Origin: Lewinellaceae bacterium
Lineage (GTDB): Bacteria; Bacteroidota; Bacteroidia; Chitinophagales; Saprospiraceae
NCBI GenBank assembly: GCA_020636025.1
Contig: JACJYQ010000002.1
Span: 496,001-560,000, forward strand
Direction of reading: 5' to 3'
DNA: 64,000 nucleotides
The translations under genes and the position numbers were made by a program. Shown here in pieces: positions 52,422 to 61,603 of this stretch (the stretch's first letter is position 1; each line of letters begins with the position of its first letter). The notes beneath the pieces were generated by a model. It made no database searches. It was not told the DNA's origin and saw only the letters and a list, made by a program, of their open reading frames with translations.

Positions 52422-53654
52422 CTAATTGGAAAGTTGTTCGAGCATTTTTTCCGCCTGAGCTCTTCGTTCCGGAAGTTCCGTATTTGATCGAGCGCGTTCG
52501 ACAGCACGGCGGGCGATGTCTTTTCTCAATGGGTTAATGGCTGCTATTTTAACAAAGGCCAGTGCCTGATACCAGTAAATATCCTCCCCAAAACTTTCAA
52601 TATCCGAAATGCGGGCAAGGCAATCGATGGTGGCTCCGGGATCCTCCAATTGTAAGGCTATAATGGCAAGGTAAAACAGCGCTTCAGACTGGCAGGCAGA
52701 CTCCTCTTCATCAGCCACCGGATACAATACATTCGCCGCTTCGTAATAGTCTTTCTGTTTGTAGTGTCTATCAGCTTCCTGCAGCATTTCGAGACATGCT
52801 GGCGGTACGTTGTCGTCCAGAGAGTCTCTGACCAGACGCGCGTCCCGATCGGCCAGAATGCTGGTTGGAGGTTCAAAATTCTTGTTGTAAACCTCACCCG
52901 GAGAAAGCGAGGGATCAAAAAACCACCATGCGGCATACCCGAGCAGTATAACGCCCAACAGAATCAGGACATAGCGGTTCGACTTGCTTTCAGGTTCCGG
53001 AGTTGGCGACAAGCCCATGGATATTCTGCCTTCAATGTTTTCAGCAATTGACCAGGCTTTTTGAAATGGTTTGTCGGTAAGGGCTACTACTGCCCAGGAA
53101 GGCAATCCTTCCGACCAGGCAGGATCTTCCGAGTTAAGCAGCTTGCGGTATTGTTCCAGACAATTAGCGGCAGCACTGTCTTTATTTACCTTGGGCGCCA
53201 CATTAATGCTGGCGTCTTTCGCCAATTCAAGCAATGTTTTTTTACAAGGCGACTCCATGCCTGCCCATTGCCGCCTGGCCCGGACCTGTTCTCTAAATGC
53301 TGACCTGCTGGCATCATCCGGTAATGCTGGGTTTTCAGGTTCTTCCGTTTCTACATGCAACTCGATTTGCTTCTCCTTCGCCCAATCTTTAAAATGAGCC
53401 GTTGCCAGCGATTCCAGAAATGTGGAAATGGGAATGGAGGTGTCCAGCCTGTTTTCTGTTGCCAGAAAAGCCGTATGTATCAGAGCAACCCTGAAAAATG
53501 TGAATCCATCGGACATCGACCCTCCAGCCAAATTAACTGCTCTGGCAACCAGCCTGCGGCATTCAGCATACACAGCCTCAAAAGAAGCAGGATCCAATAC
53601 GCTGAGGTCATGGTAAATGGATTCGTCAGAAAAGGAGTTGCTTGAATTTGACAC
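52422..53654 (-). CDS. Membrane protein with weakly sigma-like N-terminal part and periplasmic TPR-like C-terminus
   Basis: A GTG start at 53654 gives 410 residues. The cytosolic N-terminal part (about 1-220) is helical; DPASFEAVYAECRRLVARAV followed by DGFTFFRVALIHTAF loosely resembles sigma-70 region 2 in its length and pattern, but promoter-contact residues are not identifiable. One transmembrane helix (about 230-250; YVLILLGVILLGYAAWWFF) leads to a C-terminal helical domain with TPR-like units (ADRHYKQKDYYEAANVLYPV; SEALFYLAIIALQLEDPGAT). Similar layouts occur in Bacteroidota near CHAT or caspase genes as far as I recall; this cannot be checked here. It is the only gene of its type here. 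Confidence 0.6.
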   Translation of the reverse strand: MSNSSNSFSDESIYHDLSVLDPASFEAVYAECRRLVARAVNLAGGSMSDGFTFFRVALIHTAFLATENRLDTSIPISTFLESLATAHFKDWAKEKQIELHVETEEPENPALPDDASRSAFREQVRARRQWAGMESPCKKTLLELAKDASINVAPKVNKDSAAANCLEQYRKLLNSEDPAWSEGLPSWAVVALTDKPFQKAWSIAENIEGRISMGLSPTPEPESKSNRYVLILLGVILLGYAAWWFFDPSLSPGEVYNKNFEPPTSILADRDARLVRDSLDDNVPPACLEMLQEADRHYKQKDYYEAANVLYPVADEEESACQSEALFYLAIIALQLEDPGATIDCLARISDIESFGEDIYWYQALAFVKIAAINPLRKDIARRAVERARSNTELPERRAQAEKMLEQLSN

Positions 53655-53684
53655 GTTAAATGGCTTGGCTGTGAGTTAGAATCG

Positions 53685-53692
53685 CAAAGATA
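53685..53692 (-). promoter_or_regulatory. Putative -7 element of the 52422-53654 gene
   Basis: TATCTTTG on the minus strand, 30 bases before the GTG start. Confidence 0.5.
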
Positions 53693-53707
53693 GCACAAAC
53701 AAAAAGA

Positions 53708-53730
53708 GCCGGGACAATTGCTGCCCCGGC
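53708..53730 (-). terminator. Terminator of the hsp20 gene
   Basis: GCCGGG and CCCGGC arms (53708-53713, 53725-53730) followed on the minus strand by TCTTTTTG. It lies downstream of the Hsp20 stop at 53792. Confidence 0.7.
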
Positions 53731-53791
53731 CCATGAAAACACCTAAAACCCTATTAACTAACCTTATGAAAAGTTCTTATTCAGCCTTGCC

Positions 53792-54244
53792 TTAACCAAT
53801 CTTGATGGTTTTTGAAACCGGCTTGGCTTCTTCTTTTTTTGGAAGTTCTACTTTCAAAACTCCATTGTCATAAACAGCCTTGATGGCATCTACGTTTATG
53901 GTTTCAGGAAGTTTGAAAGAACGTTTGAAAGATTCGTAGCGAAACTCGCGGCGCAGGAAACGCTCGGCTTTTTCACCACTCACTTCATTTTTTTCTTCGT
54001 GCCTGGCTTCAATGGTCAGATGGCCATTTTCAACGTTGAGCACAAAATCTTTTTTGTCAAATCCCGGAGCAGCCAGTGCCAGATTGAAAGCGTCATCGTT
54101 TTCAGTGACATTGGTTGCAGGCTGGCTCAACAGCGTGTCGTTGCCAATAAAGTCACTCAGACCGCGGTTGAAGAACTCATTAATGAACCCATTGGTGAAG
54201 GATTTAGTTGCGGGAAACGGATGAACTTTAACGATGTTTGTCAT
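53792..54244 (-). CDS. Small heat shock protein, Hsp20/alpha-crystallin family
   Basis: The 150-residue product has the alpha-crystallin domain (about 45-140): DAFNLALAAPGFDKKDFVLN, LTIEARHEEKNE, FRYESFKRSFKLPETIN, and the end VYDNGVLKVELPKKEE, with the conserved G-V-L. The C-terminal SKTIKIG has an I-x-I motif for oligomer contacts. It acts as an ATP-independent holdase for unfolding proteins in the cytosol. No CIRCE element is visible upstream. Confidence 0.95.
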   Translation of the reverse strand: MTNIVKVHPFPATKSFTNGFINEFFNRGLSDFIGNDTLLSQPATNVTENDDAFNLALAAPGFDKKDFVLNVENGHLTIEARHEEKNEVSGEKAERFLRREFRYESFKRSFKLPETINVDAIKAVYDNGVLKVELPKKEEAKPVSKTIKIG

Positions 54245-54484
54245 TATTTTACAAAATTTTGATAATTGTGAATGGATTGAGCTTGTTTCTTCATCAGCTT
54301 AAATTCGTAGCTGAGTACGCCAGCCTTATTGCAATCTGCGTTCCATCAGGGTTTTTATGAAGTTTTGGCGGAAAACCCGAAAATGGCGCATGTCAAAATG
54401 TCCGAATTTAAAATTTTATATGCCAAAATGGCACTATCTATATTTTAAACATCGGAAACAAGTGATTTAGTTGAACAAAAAGGG

Positions 54485-55297
54485 ATGAGAAAATTGATAC
54501 CTATTAGTCTGTGGTTGAGTTGCTCTTTGGGCGCATTGCGCGGCCAAAGCGTGGATTCTCTACGATTGACCTTATCAATTCCCGCAGAGGCTGTTTTTGT
54601 AACCAGCGATAATTTGTCCAATACCTACCTCATTAGCCGTAACAATGCCATACTTAAATTTGATACCCTGGGCAGGCAATCCGGACTGTTTACCAATAAA
54701 CGTCTGGGCAATGCAACTTTTCTGGATGCGGCAAACCCGTTGAAAGTACTGGTTTGGTACCCCGATTTTCAGACCCTGGTATGGCTCGACAGGACTTTTT
54801 CCGAGATGGGCCGACTGGAATTTTCAAAACTCGGACTTTATTCAGTGAGTGCAGTGGCCATGTCCTTCGATGGAAATATCTGGGCATTTGATGATGCAGA
54901 ATCTGTGGCTTTCAAATTTAGTCTGGAAGGCAAAAAATTATTTGAAAGCCCGCCCCTGAGTCAATATTTTTCCAGGCGTTTTTCTGCCTCAAGGATCCGG
55001 GATGGTGGACAGTTTGTAGGCTTAAACGACCATTCTGGTGGCTTTTGCAGGTTGGATCAATATGGTTCTATTGCAGAGATAAATAGCAGTTTGAAACTAC
55101 AGGATTTTGAAATGGAAGGAAACTGGATGGCTTATCAGGATGGAGAGTTATTAAAGTTGCGCAACCTTACATATCTGAAGGAGTTTCAGTTTCTTTTGCC
55201 AGGATCAATAAAGAAAGAAGGAAACCCTGCGTGGCTAGGGAAGTCCTGTATATATGTTCAAAACGGGAAAGAAATTGAACAGTACGTCTGGAAATAG
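54485..55297 (+). CDS. Exported beta-propeller-like protein of unknown function
   Basis: The 270-residue product has a signal peptide (MRKLIPISLWLSCSLGALRG) and a regular series of beta-rich repeats (AVFVTSDNLSNTYLISRNNA; LVWLDRTFSEMGRLEF; VAMSFDGNIWAFDDAES) that look like propeller blades. I cannot name a family. It is isolated, with about 240 bp before it and 800 bp of repeat-rich DNA after it. Confidence 0.65.
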   Translation: MRKLIPISLWLSCSLGALRGQSVDSLRLTLSIPAEAVFVTSDNLSNTYLISRNNAILKFDTLGRQSGLFTNKRLGNATFLDAANPLKVLVWYPDFQTLVWLDRTFSEMGRLEFSKLGLYSVSAVAMSFDGNIWAFDDAESVAFKFSLEGKKLFESPPLSQYFSRRFSASRIRDGGQFVGLNDHSGGFCRLDQYGSIAEINSSLKLQDFEMEGNWMAYQDGELLKLRNLTYLKEFQFLLPGSIKKEGNPAWLGKSCIYVQNGKEIEQYVWK

Positions 55298-55367
55298 CAC
55301 TCAAGGAAGTTATTGGATAAACTGTGTCGCTTGACGATATGCTTTGGAATTCGGAGAATTCTTGATG

Positions 55368-55899
55368 TTTCGCCGCGCTTGTGTCTTTTGACCCAACGTG
55401 GGGTGTTGAGCTTTAAAATTAAGCTAAATGTGACTTATCTGCAATGGCAATTTATTAATGTATATCTGCACAAGCTATTCACGTAACGTGCGCTTGGTCA
55501 AAATACACTACGGTATGCACACTAAATTGCTTGATAATCAGATCATTGCTATAGACATAGATGCTTCAGATTAAATGAACAAATGATTAAATGATCATAT
55601 GATTGTTGTAGGGATTTTTAAAGTTTGAATGGTAAAATTGTACGCTGAAATTAAATTCCCGAAAACATTTTTATTCGGCGATTATTGAACATTTGAAGGA
55701 GATAGGTTGGCTCTAAACAGCTGATTTTTTAAAGTGTTAGGTATCCTAATTCAACATTCATCATTTACTTCAACAATCATATGATCATTTAATCATTTGT
55801 TCATTTAATCAATAAAGGCCTGAAACTAAGTTACAACCTTGATTATCAACTAATCTAATGTGCATACCGTAGGTCAAAAGACATAAGCACGGCGGGAAA
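55368..55899. mobile_element. MITE-like element interrupted by a second inverted-repeat element
   Basis: The left end (55368-55397, TTTCGCCGCGCTTGTGTCTT...) and right end (55871-55899, ending CACGGCGGGAAA) match the terminal repeats of the intact-looking copy at 61601-61769. Also present internally is GCGCTTGGTCAAAA (55490-55503). The copy is split by another element (55509-55871) within the right terminal repeat: GGTCAAAA occurs on both sides (55496-55503 and 55872-55879). No gene is encoded in 55298-56095. Confidence 0.6.
55509..55871. mobile_element. Inner element with ~32-bp terminal inverted repeats
   Basis: Ends 55509-55540 and 55840-55871 are inverse complements with few mismatches (outer 12 bp, TACGGTATGCAC, exact). 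Inside, 55570-55608 and 55771-55809 form a perfect 39-bp inverted repeat of the family A type. No transposase; it would move only with help from elsewhere. Confidence 0.6.
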
Positions 55900-56095
55900 G
55901 AACCCAATTTTACTAAAAGAGCCCTGAAAGGGTGATATAAGTATTTCCAAGCCATTCATCAGATGTCACCCTTTCAGGGCTTTTTAAGAATGGGTGGTCA
56001 TGCGCAGAAGGGCTTCACCCTTCCTTTTGGGATTTTTGCCCCTTCAGGGCATTATTGTGCTTTTATAATAATGGCCGAAGGTGGTTCCACACTCT

Positions 56096-56740
56096 TCACG
56101 GAGCAAGCCTACCTATTTCCCAGTTGCCGTTTTGAAGTGCATAAACAATCCGGTCGTGCAGGCGGCTTTCCCTGCCTTGCCAGAATTCAAACCAATTGGG
56201 ACGGACTCTATAGCCTCCCCAAAATGGCGGTACCGGTAGTTTTTCAAGTCCGGAAAACTTCTCTTCCATCATTTTCTGGTTACTCTCCAGAACTTCTCTT
56301 GACTCGATAGACTGGCTTTGCGGACTAGACCAGGCGCCAATCTGACTACCGCGTGGCCGACTCTGGAAATACTCCTCTGACTCTTCCTGACTAACTTTTT
56401 CAATGTCACCTTCTATGCGGATCTGACGTTGCAGATCGAGCCAGGTAAACAACATGGCCGCTTTTGGGTTTTGTAACAAGTCTTCTGCTTTACGGCTTTC
56501 GTAATTTGTAAAAAATACGAATCCCTCCTTGTCAAAACCTTTGAGCAGCAAGGTGCGGGCACTGGGTTTGCCTTCTTTATTGGCTGTTGCCAGGGTAAAG
56601 GCATTTGGCTCGAGTATCTGACTATCCATTGCTTCCTGAAACCATTTCGCAAACTGTTCAATAGGATTGTGTAAAATGTCTTTAACAGAAAGTGTTTGCA
56701 GGGAATAGTTTTGGCGTAGTTTGCTTATGTCTGTGGGCAT
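56096..56740 (-). CDS. pdxH: Pyridoxine/pyridoxamine 5'-phosphate oxidase
   Basis: The 214-residue product matches PdxH throughout: the N-terminal LRQNYSLQTL..., FAKWFQEAMDSQILEPNAFT, the FMN-binding core SARTLLLKGFDKEGFVFFTN and YESRKAEDLLQNPKAAMLF, the substrate part FQSRPRGSQIGAWSSPQSQ, and the C-terminal FWQGRESRLHDRIVY with RL-H-R. It oxidises PNP and PMP to pyridoxal 5'-phosphate with FMN and oxygen. It stands divergent to metK. Confidence 0.97.
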   Translation of the reverse strand: MPTDISKLRQNYSLQTLSVKDILHNPIEQFAKWFQEAMDSQILEPNAFTLATANKEGKPSARTLLLKGFDKEGFVFFTNYESRKAEDLLQNPKAAMLFTWLDLQRQIRIEGDIEKVSQEESEEYFQSRPRGSQIGAWSSPQSQSIESREVLESNQKMMEEKFSGLEKLPVPPFWGGYRVRPNWFEFWQGRESRLHDRIVYALQNGNWEIGRLAP

Positions 56741-56810
56741 TGTGTAAGCTGTTTTAAGTTAATAGAAGGGATGCCGTAACATCTCGTCTGTTTTTTAATC
56801 GGGGAAAACA

Positions 56811-56818
56811 TACCTTTG
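56811..56818 (+). promoter_or_regulatory. Putative -7 element of metK
   Basis: TACCTTTG on the plus strand, 75 bases before the metK ATG; no clear -33 TTTG at the expected spacing. Confidence 0.5.
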
Positions 56819-56893
56819 CGCCTCAAAATTCGGCAAGCCGATTGAAAAAATGCCGAAAAGCTGACCTAAATCATTAAAATCATCTATTTACCG

Positions 56894-58150
56894 ATGGCAT
56901 ACCTTTTTACCTCTGAATCTGTTTCCGAAGGGCACCCGGATAAAGTGGCCGACCAAATCAGCGATGCAATTCTCGACGAATTTCTTCGTCAGGATCCAAA
57001 CTCAAAAGTAGCTTGCGAAACACTGGTAACAACCGGTCTGGTAGTTGTAGCCGGCGAGGTTCGGTCGCATGCCTATGTGGATGTACAGGATGCTGCCCGC
57101 CGTGCCATCGAACGCATTGGATATACCAAAGCTGAATACCAATTCGACGCCAAATCATGCGGCATCATATCCGCCATTCACGAACAAAGTGCTGATATTG
57201 CACAAGGCGTGGATGTTGGCAAAAAGGAAGAAGATCAGGGTGCCGGCGATCAGGGCATGATGTTCGGGTTTGCCACCAACGAATCGGAAAATTACATGCC
57301 GGTCGCACTCGACCTCGCCCAAACATTACTACAGGAACTGGCCGCAATTCGCAAAGAGGGCAAGCAAATGAAATACCTCCGCCCGGATGCCAAGAGTCAG
57401 GTTACCATTGAATACAGCGATCGCCACAAGCCAAAGCGCATCGACACAATTGTCATTTCCACACAACACGACGATTTTGATGCCGATGAGCCCATGCTGG
57501 CAAAAATTGCGGCAGATGTAAAACGGGTGCTGATCCCCAGAGTTAAAAGACGTCTTTCGGCAAAAGAATCCCGTCTTTTCAATAAAGAAATTAAATACCA
57601 CATCAATCCTACCGGCAAATTCGTGATCGGTGGTCCACACGGTGATACAGGCCTCACCGGTCGCAAGATCATTGTAGATACCTACGGTGGAAAAGGCGCT
57701 CATGGTGGCGGTGCATTTTCTGGTAAAGACTCTTCAAAAGTGGATCGCTCGGCAGCCTATGCCACACGTCACATTGCCAAAAACATCGTGGCGGCCGGAC
57801 TGTGCGATCAGGCACTTGTGCAGGTTGCCTATGCCATTGGAGTAGCCGAGCCAGTTGGTCTTTATGTAAACACCTACGGCTCCTGCAAAGTAAAAGGCCT
57901 CACAGACGGAGAGATTGCCAAAAAACTGCTCACCATTTTCGACCTTCGTCCATCAGCCATCGTACGCCGCTTCGGCTTGAAAAACCCTATATTCTCTGAA
58001 ACAGCTGCTTATGGCCATTTCGGTCGCAACCCGGAAAAGAAAAAGGTCATGATCGGCATGAATGGTCATCAGAAAGAAATGGAAGTGGAAACCTTTACCT
58101 GGGAAAAACTCGATGCTTTAGACGCGGTGAAAAAAACGTTCGGTATTTAA
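56894..58150 (+). CDS. metK: S-adenosylmethionine synthetase
   Basis: The 418-residue product is slightly longer than E. coli MetK (384) and shows every signature. These are FTSESVSEGHPDKVADQISD at the start, the GAGDQGMMFGFA hexapeptide region, and GGPHGDTGLTGRKIIVDTYG with GGGAFSGKDSSKVDRSAAY. It makes SAM from methionine and ATP, supplying the rRNA methyltransferases nearby among others. A family B repeat follows the stop. Confidence 0.97.
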   Translation: MAYLFTSESVSEGHPDKVADQISDAILDEFLRQDPNSKVACETLVTTGLVVVAGEVRSHAYVDVQDAARRAIERIGYTKAEYQFDAKSCGIISAIHEQSADIAQGVDVGKKEEDQGAGDQGMMFGFATNESENYMPVALDLAQTLLQELAAIRKEGKQMKYLRPDAKSQVTIEYSDRHKPKRIDTIVISTQHDDFDADEPMLAKIAADVKRVLIPRVKRRLSAKESRLFNKEIKYHINPTGKFVIGGPHGDTGLTGRKIIVDTYGGKGAHGGGAFSGKDSSKVDRSAAYATRHIAKNIVAAGLCDQALVQVAYAIGVAEPVGLYVNTYGSCKVKGLTDGEIAKKLLTIFDLRPSAIVRRFGLKNPIFSETAAYGHFGRNPEKKKVMIGMNGHQKEMEVETFTWEKLDALDAVKKTFGI

Positions 58151-58240
58151 TGCGTAATGCATCAATACGCAATGGACGATTTTGGTTGGCATCTATTTAA
58201 GGATAATCATTTCGCATTTCCCATTGGTGTATTGATACAT
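58149..58240. repeat. Intergenic inverted repeat, family B
   Basis: Imperfect hairpin from ATGCATCAATACGCAATGGA... to ...CATTTCGCATT...TTGATACATTGAT. It shares its central loop (TTGGTTGGCATCTATTTAAG) with the copy at 58675-58770. Confidence 0.6.
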
Positions 58241-58244
58241 TGAT

Positions 58245-58670
58245 ATGAACACTATTTTCCACAATTTCCGAATAAATGCTCCGGCCAACAAGGTGTTTGA
58301 AGCCATTAGTGACCCAAAGCACCTGATTAACTGGTGGCCACTTAAATGCAGTGGCAAGGCAGCCCCTGGGGAAACCTATAATTTCAATTTTACGGATCAA
58401 TACGACTGGTACGGACAGGTAACAACCTGCGAACCCAATCAGGCATTTTATATAAAAATGACGAAAGCCGATCAGGACTGGGATCCAACAACTTTTGGAT
58501 TTGATCTGGAATCTGGAAGTGAAGGAGTGGATGTTTCCTTCTGGCACAAAGACTGGCCCGATGTTAACCAGCACTTCAAAATAGCCTCCTTCTGCTGGGC
58601 AATCCTGCTTCAGGGATTAAAAAACTACGTAGAAAGGGGAGAGATTGTTCCTTTTGAGAAACGAAGTTAA
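58245..58670 (+). CDS. SRPBCC/AHSA1-family protein
   Basis: The 141-residue product has the START-like pattern HNFRINAPANKVFEAISDPK, INWWPLKCSGKAAPGE, a central SFWHKDWP strand, and a C-terminal helix WAILLQGLKNYVERG. The fold forms a hydrophobic cavity for lipids or other ligands; family members act in stress response, chaperone activation or toxin chemistry. Its ligand is not evident. Confidence 0.85.
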   Translation: MNTIFHNFRINAPANKVFEAISDPKHLINWWPLKCSGKAAPGETYNFNFTDQYDWYGQVTTCEPNQAFYIKMTKADQDWDPTTFGFDLESGSEGVDVSFWHKDWPDVNQHFKIASFCWAILLQGLKNYVERGEIVPFEKRS

Positions 58671-58674
58671 CAAT

Positions 58675-58770
58675 GTAACAATGGGAAATGTATCAATGCG
58701 CAATGGACGATTTGGGTTGGCATCTATTTAAGGATAATCATTTCGCATTGCGCATTGGTGCATTTCGCAT
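58675..58770. repeat. Intergenic inverted repeat, family B
   Basis: Nearly the same central loop as 58149-58240, between the convergent SRPBCC and alaS genes. Confidence 0.6.
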
Positions 58771-61418
58771 TAAAACATTGCTTCCACTGCTTCCATCGCT
58801 GCTCCTAACCCGCTTGAATCCGTACCGCCGGCTGTAGCAAAACCGGGTTGTCCGCCGCCGCCGCCTTTGAGGTGTTTTTGGGCGAGTTCACGGACAATGG
58901 TTCCAGCATTCAGGTTTTTGGATTTTACCAACTCGTCGCTGATTTTAATGGTTAGGGATGGTTTGCCCTCGTCTGATACTGCTCCAAAAGCGATTACGGC
59001 GTTGCCAATTTCGCGCTCCAGTTCGGCAGCCAGCGTTTTAACGGCATTTGTGTCGGAGATCGGAAGTATTTCGCAAAGCATGTTTATGCCATCCTTGTCG
59101 ACAAATTTTGAGCGGAGTCCTTCGCGCAAATTATTGGCTTGCTCCTGAATCATGCGCTCGATGGTCTTTTGCAATTGCTTGTTATCCTCCTGCAGCGCTA
59201 CAATTCCTTTGGTCAGGTCTTTAGCTTTTAGCACATTTTTAATGGAAGATAGTTCTGTTTCCAGACCGGCAACATAGGCTTCAGCGCCGGTAGCTGTAGC
59301 CGCTTCAATACGACGAACACCGGCAGCCACAGCTGTTTCGGTGGTGATTTTAAAATAACCAATAGAACCGGTTTGCTGCACATGGCAACCACCGCAAAGC
59401 TCGCGTGAGTAGTCTGGATCGAAGGTGATCATGCGTACTGTTTCGCCGTATTTCTCTCCGAACAGCATCATAGCGCCTGCATTCTTTGCTTCCTCGATGG
59501 GAAGGCTGCGCGCTTCCTCCAGCTTGATGTTTTCGCGAATCTTTTGGTTTACGATTGATTCGATCTTAACCAGTTCCTCATCTGTTACCTTCTGGAAATG
59601 TTGAAAGTCGAAGCGAAGCGTATGGTCATCGAGATATGAGCCTTTTTGCTGCACGTGTGTGCCGAGTACCTGGCGTAAAGCAGCATGCAAGAGGTGTGTA
59701 GCAGAGTGATTTCGCTCGGTCAGCCTGCGTTTTTTTACATCCACTACGCAGGTAACTGATTCAGTATCAATATTTTCTGGTAGTTTATCCACGATGTGCA
59801 TTACCAGCGTGTTTTCTTTTTTGGTGTCCAGCACTCTCACTCTTTCATCGCCAAAAATCAGATAACCGGTATCACCTACCTGTCCACCACCTTCGGGGTA
59901 GAAAGGCGTGCGATTCAGCACCAGTTGGTATTGTGGTTTCCCCTTTACAGTGACTGTTCGGTATTTGGTTATGTAGCTGTTGTCGGTTTCCAGCAGGTCG
60001 TAGCCGACAAATTCCACATCAGATTCATCGCGGAGCACCATCCAGTCGCCTACTTGTTTGGCGGCGTCTTTGCGGGAACGGTTCTTTTGTTCAGCCAGGG
60101 CTATATCAAAACCGGCTTCATCCACCGTAAATCCTTTTTCCTTAGCAATCAACCGTGTCAAATCGATTGGGAAACCATAGGTATCCAGTAATTCGAAAGC
60201 CTGGGTTCCAGTGACTATTTTGTTTTCAATTTCCAGGTTGTCGAAGCGCTTAAGCCCTAGTTCCAGCGTACGCAGGAATGACTTTTCTTCCTCCAGCAAC
60301 ACCTTTACAATAAACTCTTGTTGCGCTTCCAGTTCCGGGAATACATCATTCATTTCTTTAGCCAGTACCGGGAACAGACGGTAGAGGACGGGTTCTTTCA
60401 AATCCAGGAAAGAATAATAATAGCGTACAGCCCGGCGGAGAATACGGCGAATCACATATCCGGCGCCAGTGTTGGAAGGCAATTCGCCATCACCTATAGC
60501 AAAACTCACAGCGCGCAAGTGGTCAGCTACCACGCGCATGGCGATGTCTTTCTGCAAAATTTCAGGTTTTACCCCCTTTTGATCCGGGTAACTGTCGGTA
60601 TACACATGTCCACAGAGGTCGCCGATCAGGTTGAACAGTGGTTTCCAAAGGTCAGTGCCGTAATTGGAACTACTTCCCTGCACGGCGCGGCAAAGTCTTT
60701 CAAAACCCATTCCGGTATCCACCGATTTGGCGGGAAGCTCCTCCAGGGAACCGTCGGCCTTTCGGTTAAACTGCATGAACACATTGTTCCAAACCTCGAT
60801 GACATTCGGATCATCGGCATTTACCAAATCACGACCATCCACTTTGGCTCTTTCTTCATCGGAGCGCAGATCTACGTGAATCTCGGAACACGGGCCACAG
60901 GGGCCGGTTTCGCCCATTTCCCAAAAGTTTTCCTTCTTGCCAAAGCGAAGGATACGGTCTTCCGGCAACATAGTTCGCCAAACATCGTAAGCTTCCTGAT
61001 CGAAGGGTACTTTTTCTGCTTCATTGCCTTCAAAAACAGATACATAAAGTCTGTCTTTTGGAATTTTATAAATGCCGGTAAGCAACTCCCAGGACCATTC
61101 CAACGCATCTTTTTTAAAATAATCACCAAATGACCAGTTGCCAAGCATTTCGAACATGGTATGGTGGTATCCATCAAAACCCACATCCTCCAGATCGTTG
61201 TGCTTGCCGCTCACACGAAGACATTTTTGGGTGTCCGCCACACGCTTCGCGGGTGGTGTTTGGTTGCCAAGGAAAAAATCCTTTAGCGGCGCCATACCCG
61301 AATTAATGAACATAAGAGTTGGATCACTCTTGGCCACCATTGGGGCGGAAGGGATAATTTTGTGATCTTTGGAGGCGAAAAAATCAAGAAACTGGCGGCG
61401 TATCTGTCGCGATGTCAT
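58770..61418 (-). CDS. alaS: Alanyl-tRNA synthetase
   Basis: The 882-residue product is full length (typical about 875). The N-terminal class II catalytic part has RRQFLDFFASKDHKIIPSAP, FINSGMAPLKDFFLG and a GFDGYHHTMFEMLGNWSFGD-type motif 2. The editing domain has NHSATHLLHAALRQVLGTHV (HxxxH) and ELCGGCHVQQTG (CxxxH), which bind zinc and clear Ser-tRNA(Ala). The C-terminal C-Ala part ends in GGGGGQPGFATAGG. It charges tRNA(Ala). Confidence 0.98.
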   Translation of the reverse strand: MTSRQIRRQFLDFFASKDHKIIPSAPMVAKSDPTLMFINSGMAPLKDFFLGNQTPPAKRVADTQKCLRVSGKHNDLEDVGFDGYHHTMFEMLGNWSFGDYFKKDALEWSWELLTGIYKIPKDRLYVSVFEGNEAEKVPFDQEAYDVWRTMLPEDRILRFGKKENFWEMGETGPCGPCSEIHVDLRSDEERAKVDGRDLVNADDPNVIEVWNNVFMQFNRKADGSLEELPAKSVDTGMGFERLCRAVQGSSSNYGTDLWKPLFNLIGDLCGHVYTDSYPDQKGVKPEILQKDIAMRVVADHLRAVSFAIGDGELPSNTGAGYVIRRILRRAVRYYYSFLDLKEPVLYRLFPVLAKEMNDVFPELEAQQEFIVKVLLEEEKSFLRTLELGLKRFDNLEIENKIVTGTQAFELLDTYGFPIDLTRLIAKEKGFTVDEAGFDIALAEQKNRSRKDAAKQVGDWMVLRDESDVEFVGYDLLETDNSYITKYRTVTVKGKPQYQLVLNRTPFYPEGGGQVGDTGYLIFGDERVRVLDTKKENTLVMHIVDKLPENIDTESVTCVVDVKKRRLTERNHSATHLLHAALRQVLGTHVQQKGSYLDDHTLRFDFQHFQKVTDEELVKIESIVNQKIRENIKLEEARSLPIEEAKNAGAMMLFGEKYGETVRMITFDPDYSRELCGGCHVQQTGSIGYFKITTETAVAAGVRRIEAATATGAEAYVAGLETELSSIKNVLKAKDLTKGIVALQEDNKQLQKTIERMIQEQANNLREGLRSKFVDKDGINMLCEILPISDTNAVKTLAAELEREIGNAVIAFGAVSDEGKPSLTIKISDELVKSKNLNAGTIVRELAQKHLKGGGGGQPGFATAGGTDSSGLGAAMEAVEAMF

Positions 61419-61476
61419 GGTGTACGGTTAATTCGAAAAGTATGCTAAACGATCTGGCAGAGCCAAAAACGGAGCG

Positions 61477-61484
61477 CAAAGCTA
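61477..61484 (-). promoter_or_regulatory. Putative -7 element of alaS
   Basis: TAGCTTTG on the minus strand, 58 bases before the start of alaS; a TTTG lies 14 bases upstream, closer than the usual 19-21. Confidence 0.45.
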
Positions 61485-61560
61485 CCGAGTTTTTAGTTCA
61501 AACCAGTTTATACGATGATTAATATGATATGTGTGATTTAAATGTTGTACAAAGTTGAGT

Positions 61561-61603
61561 CATCCCGAATTTTCCGCTTAAAGGAAGATTCGGGATGTTT
61601 TTT
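61561..61603 (+). terminator. Intrinsic terminator-like hairpin
   Basis: CATCCCGAAT and ATTCGGGATG (61561-61570, 61588-61597), extended by TTCC/GGAA, followed by a T-run on the plus strand. No plus-strand gene precedes it. A second hairpin with the same arms, without a U-run, lies at 61801-61834 on the other side of the MITE-like element. Confidence 0.5.

Noticed and set aside
55963..56310. A 115-codon plus-strand frame
   Set aside because: Most of it is antisense to pdxH, which is certain.
60318..61133. A 271-codon frame antisense to alaS
   Set aside because: alaS is unambiguous; the antisense frame has no motif or start signal and arises from codon use in alaS.
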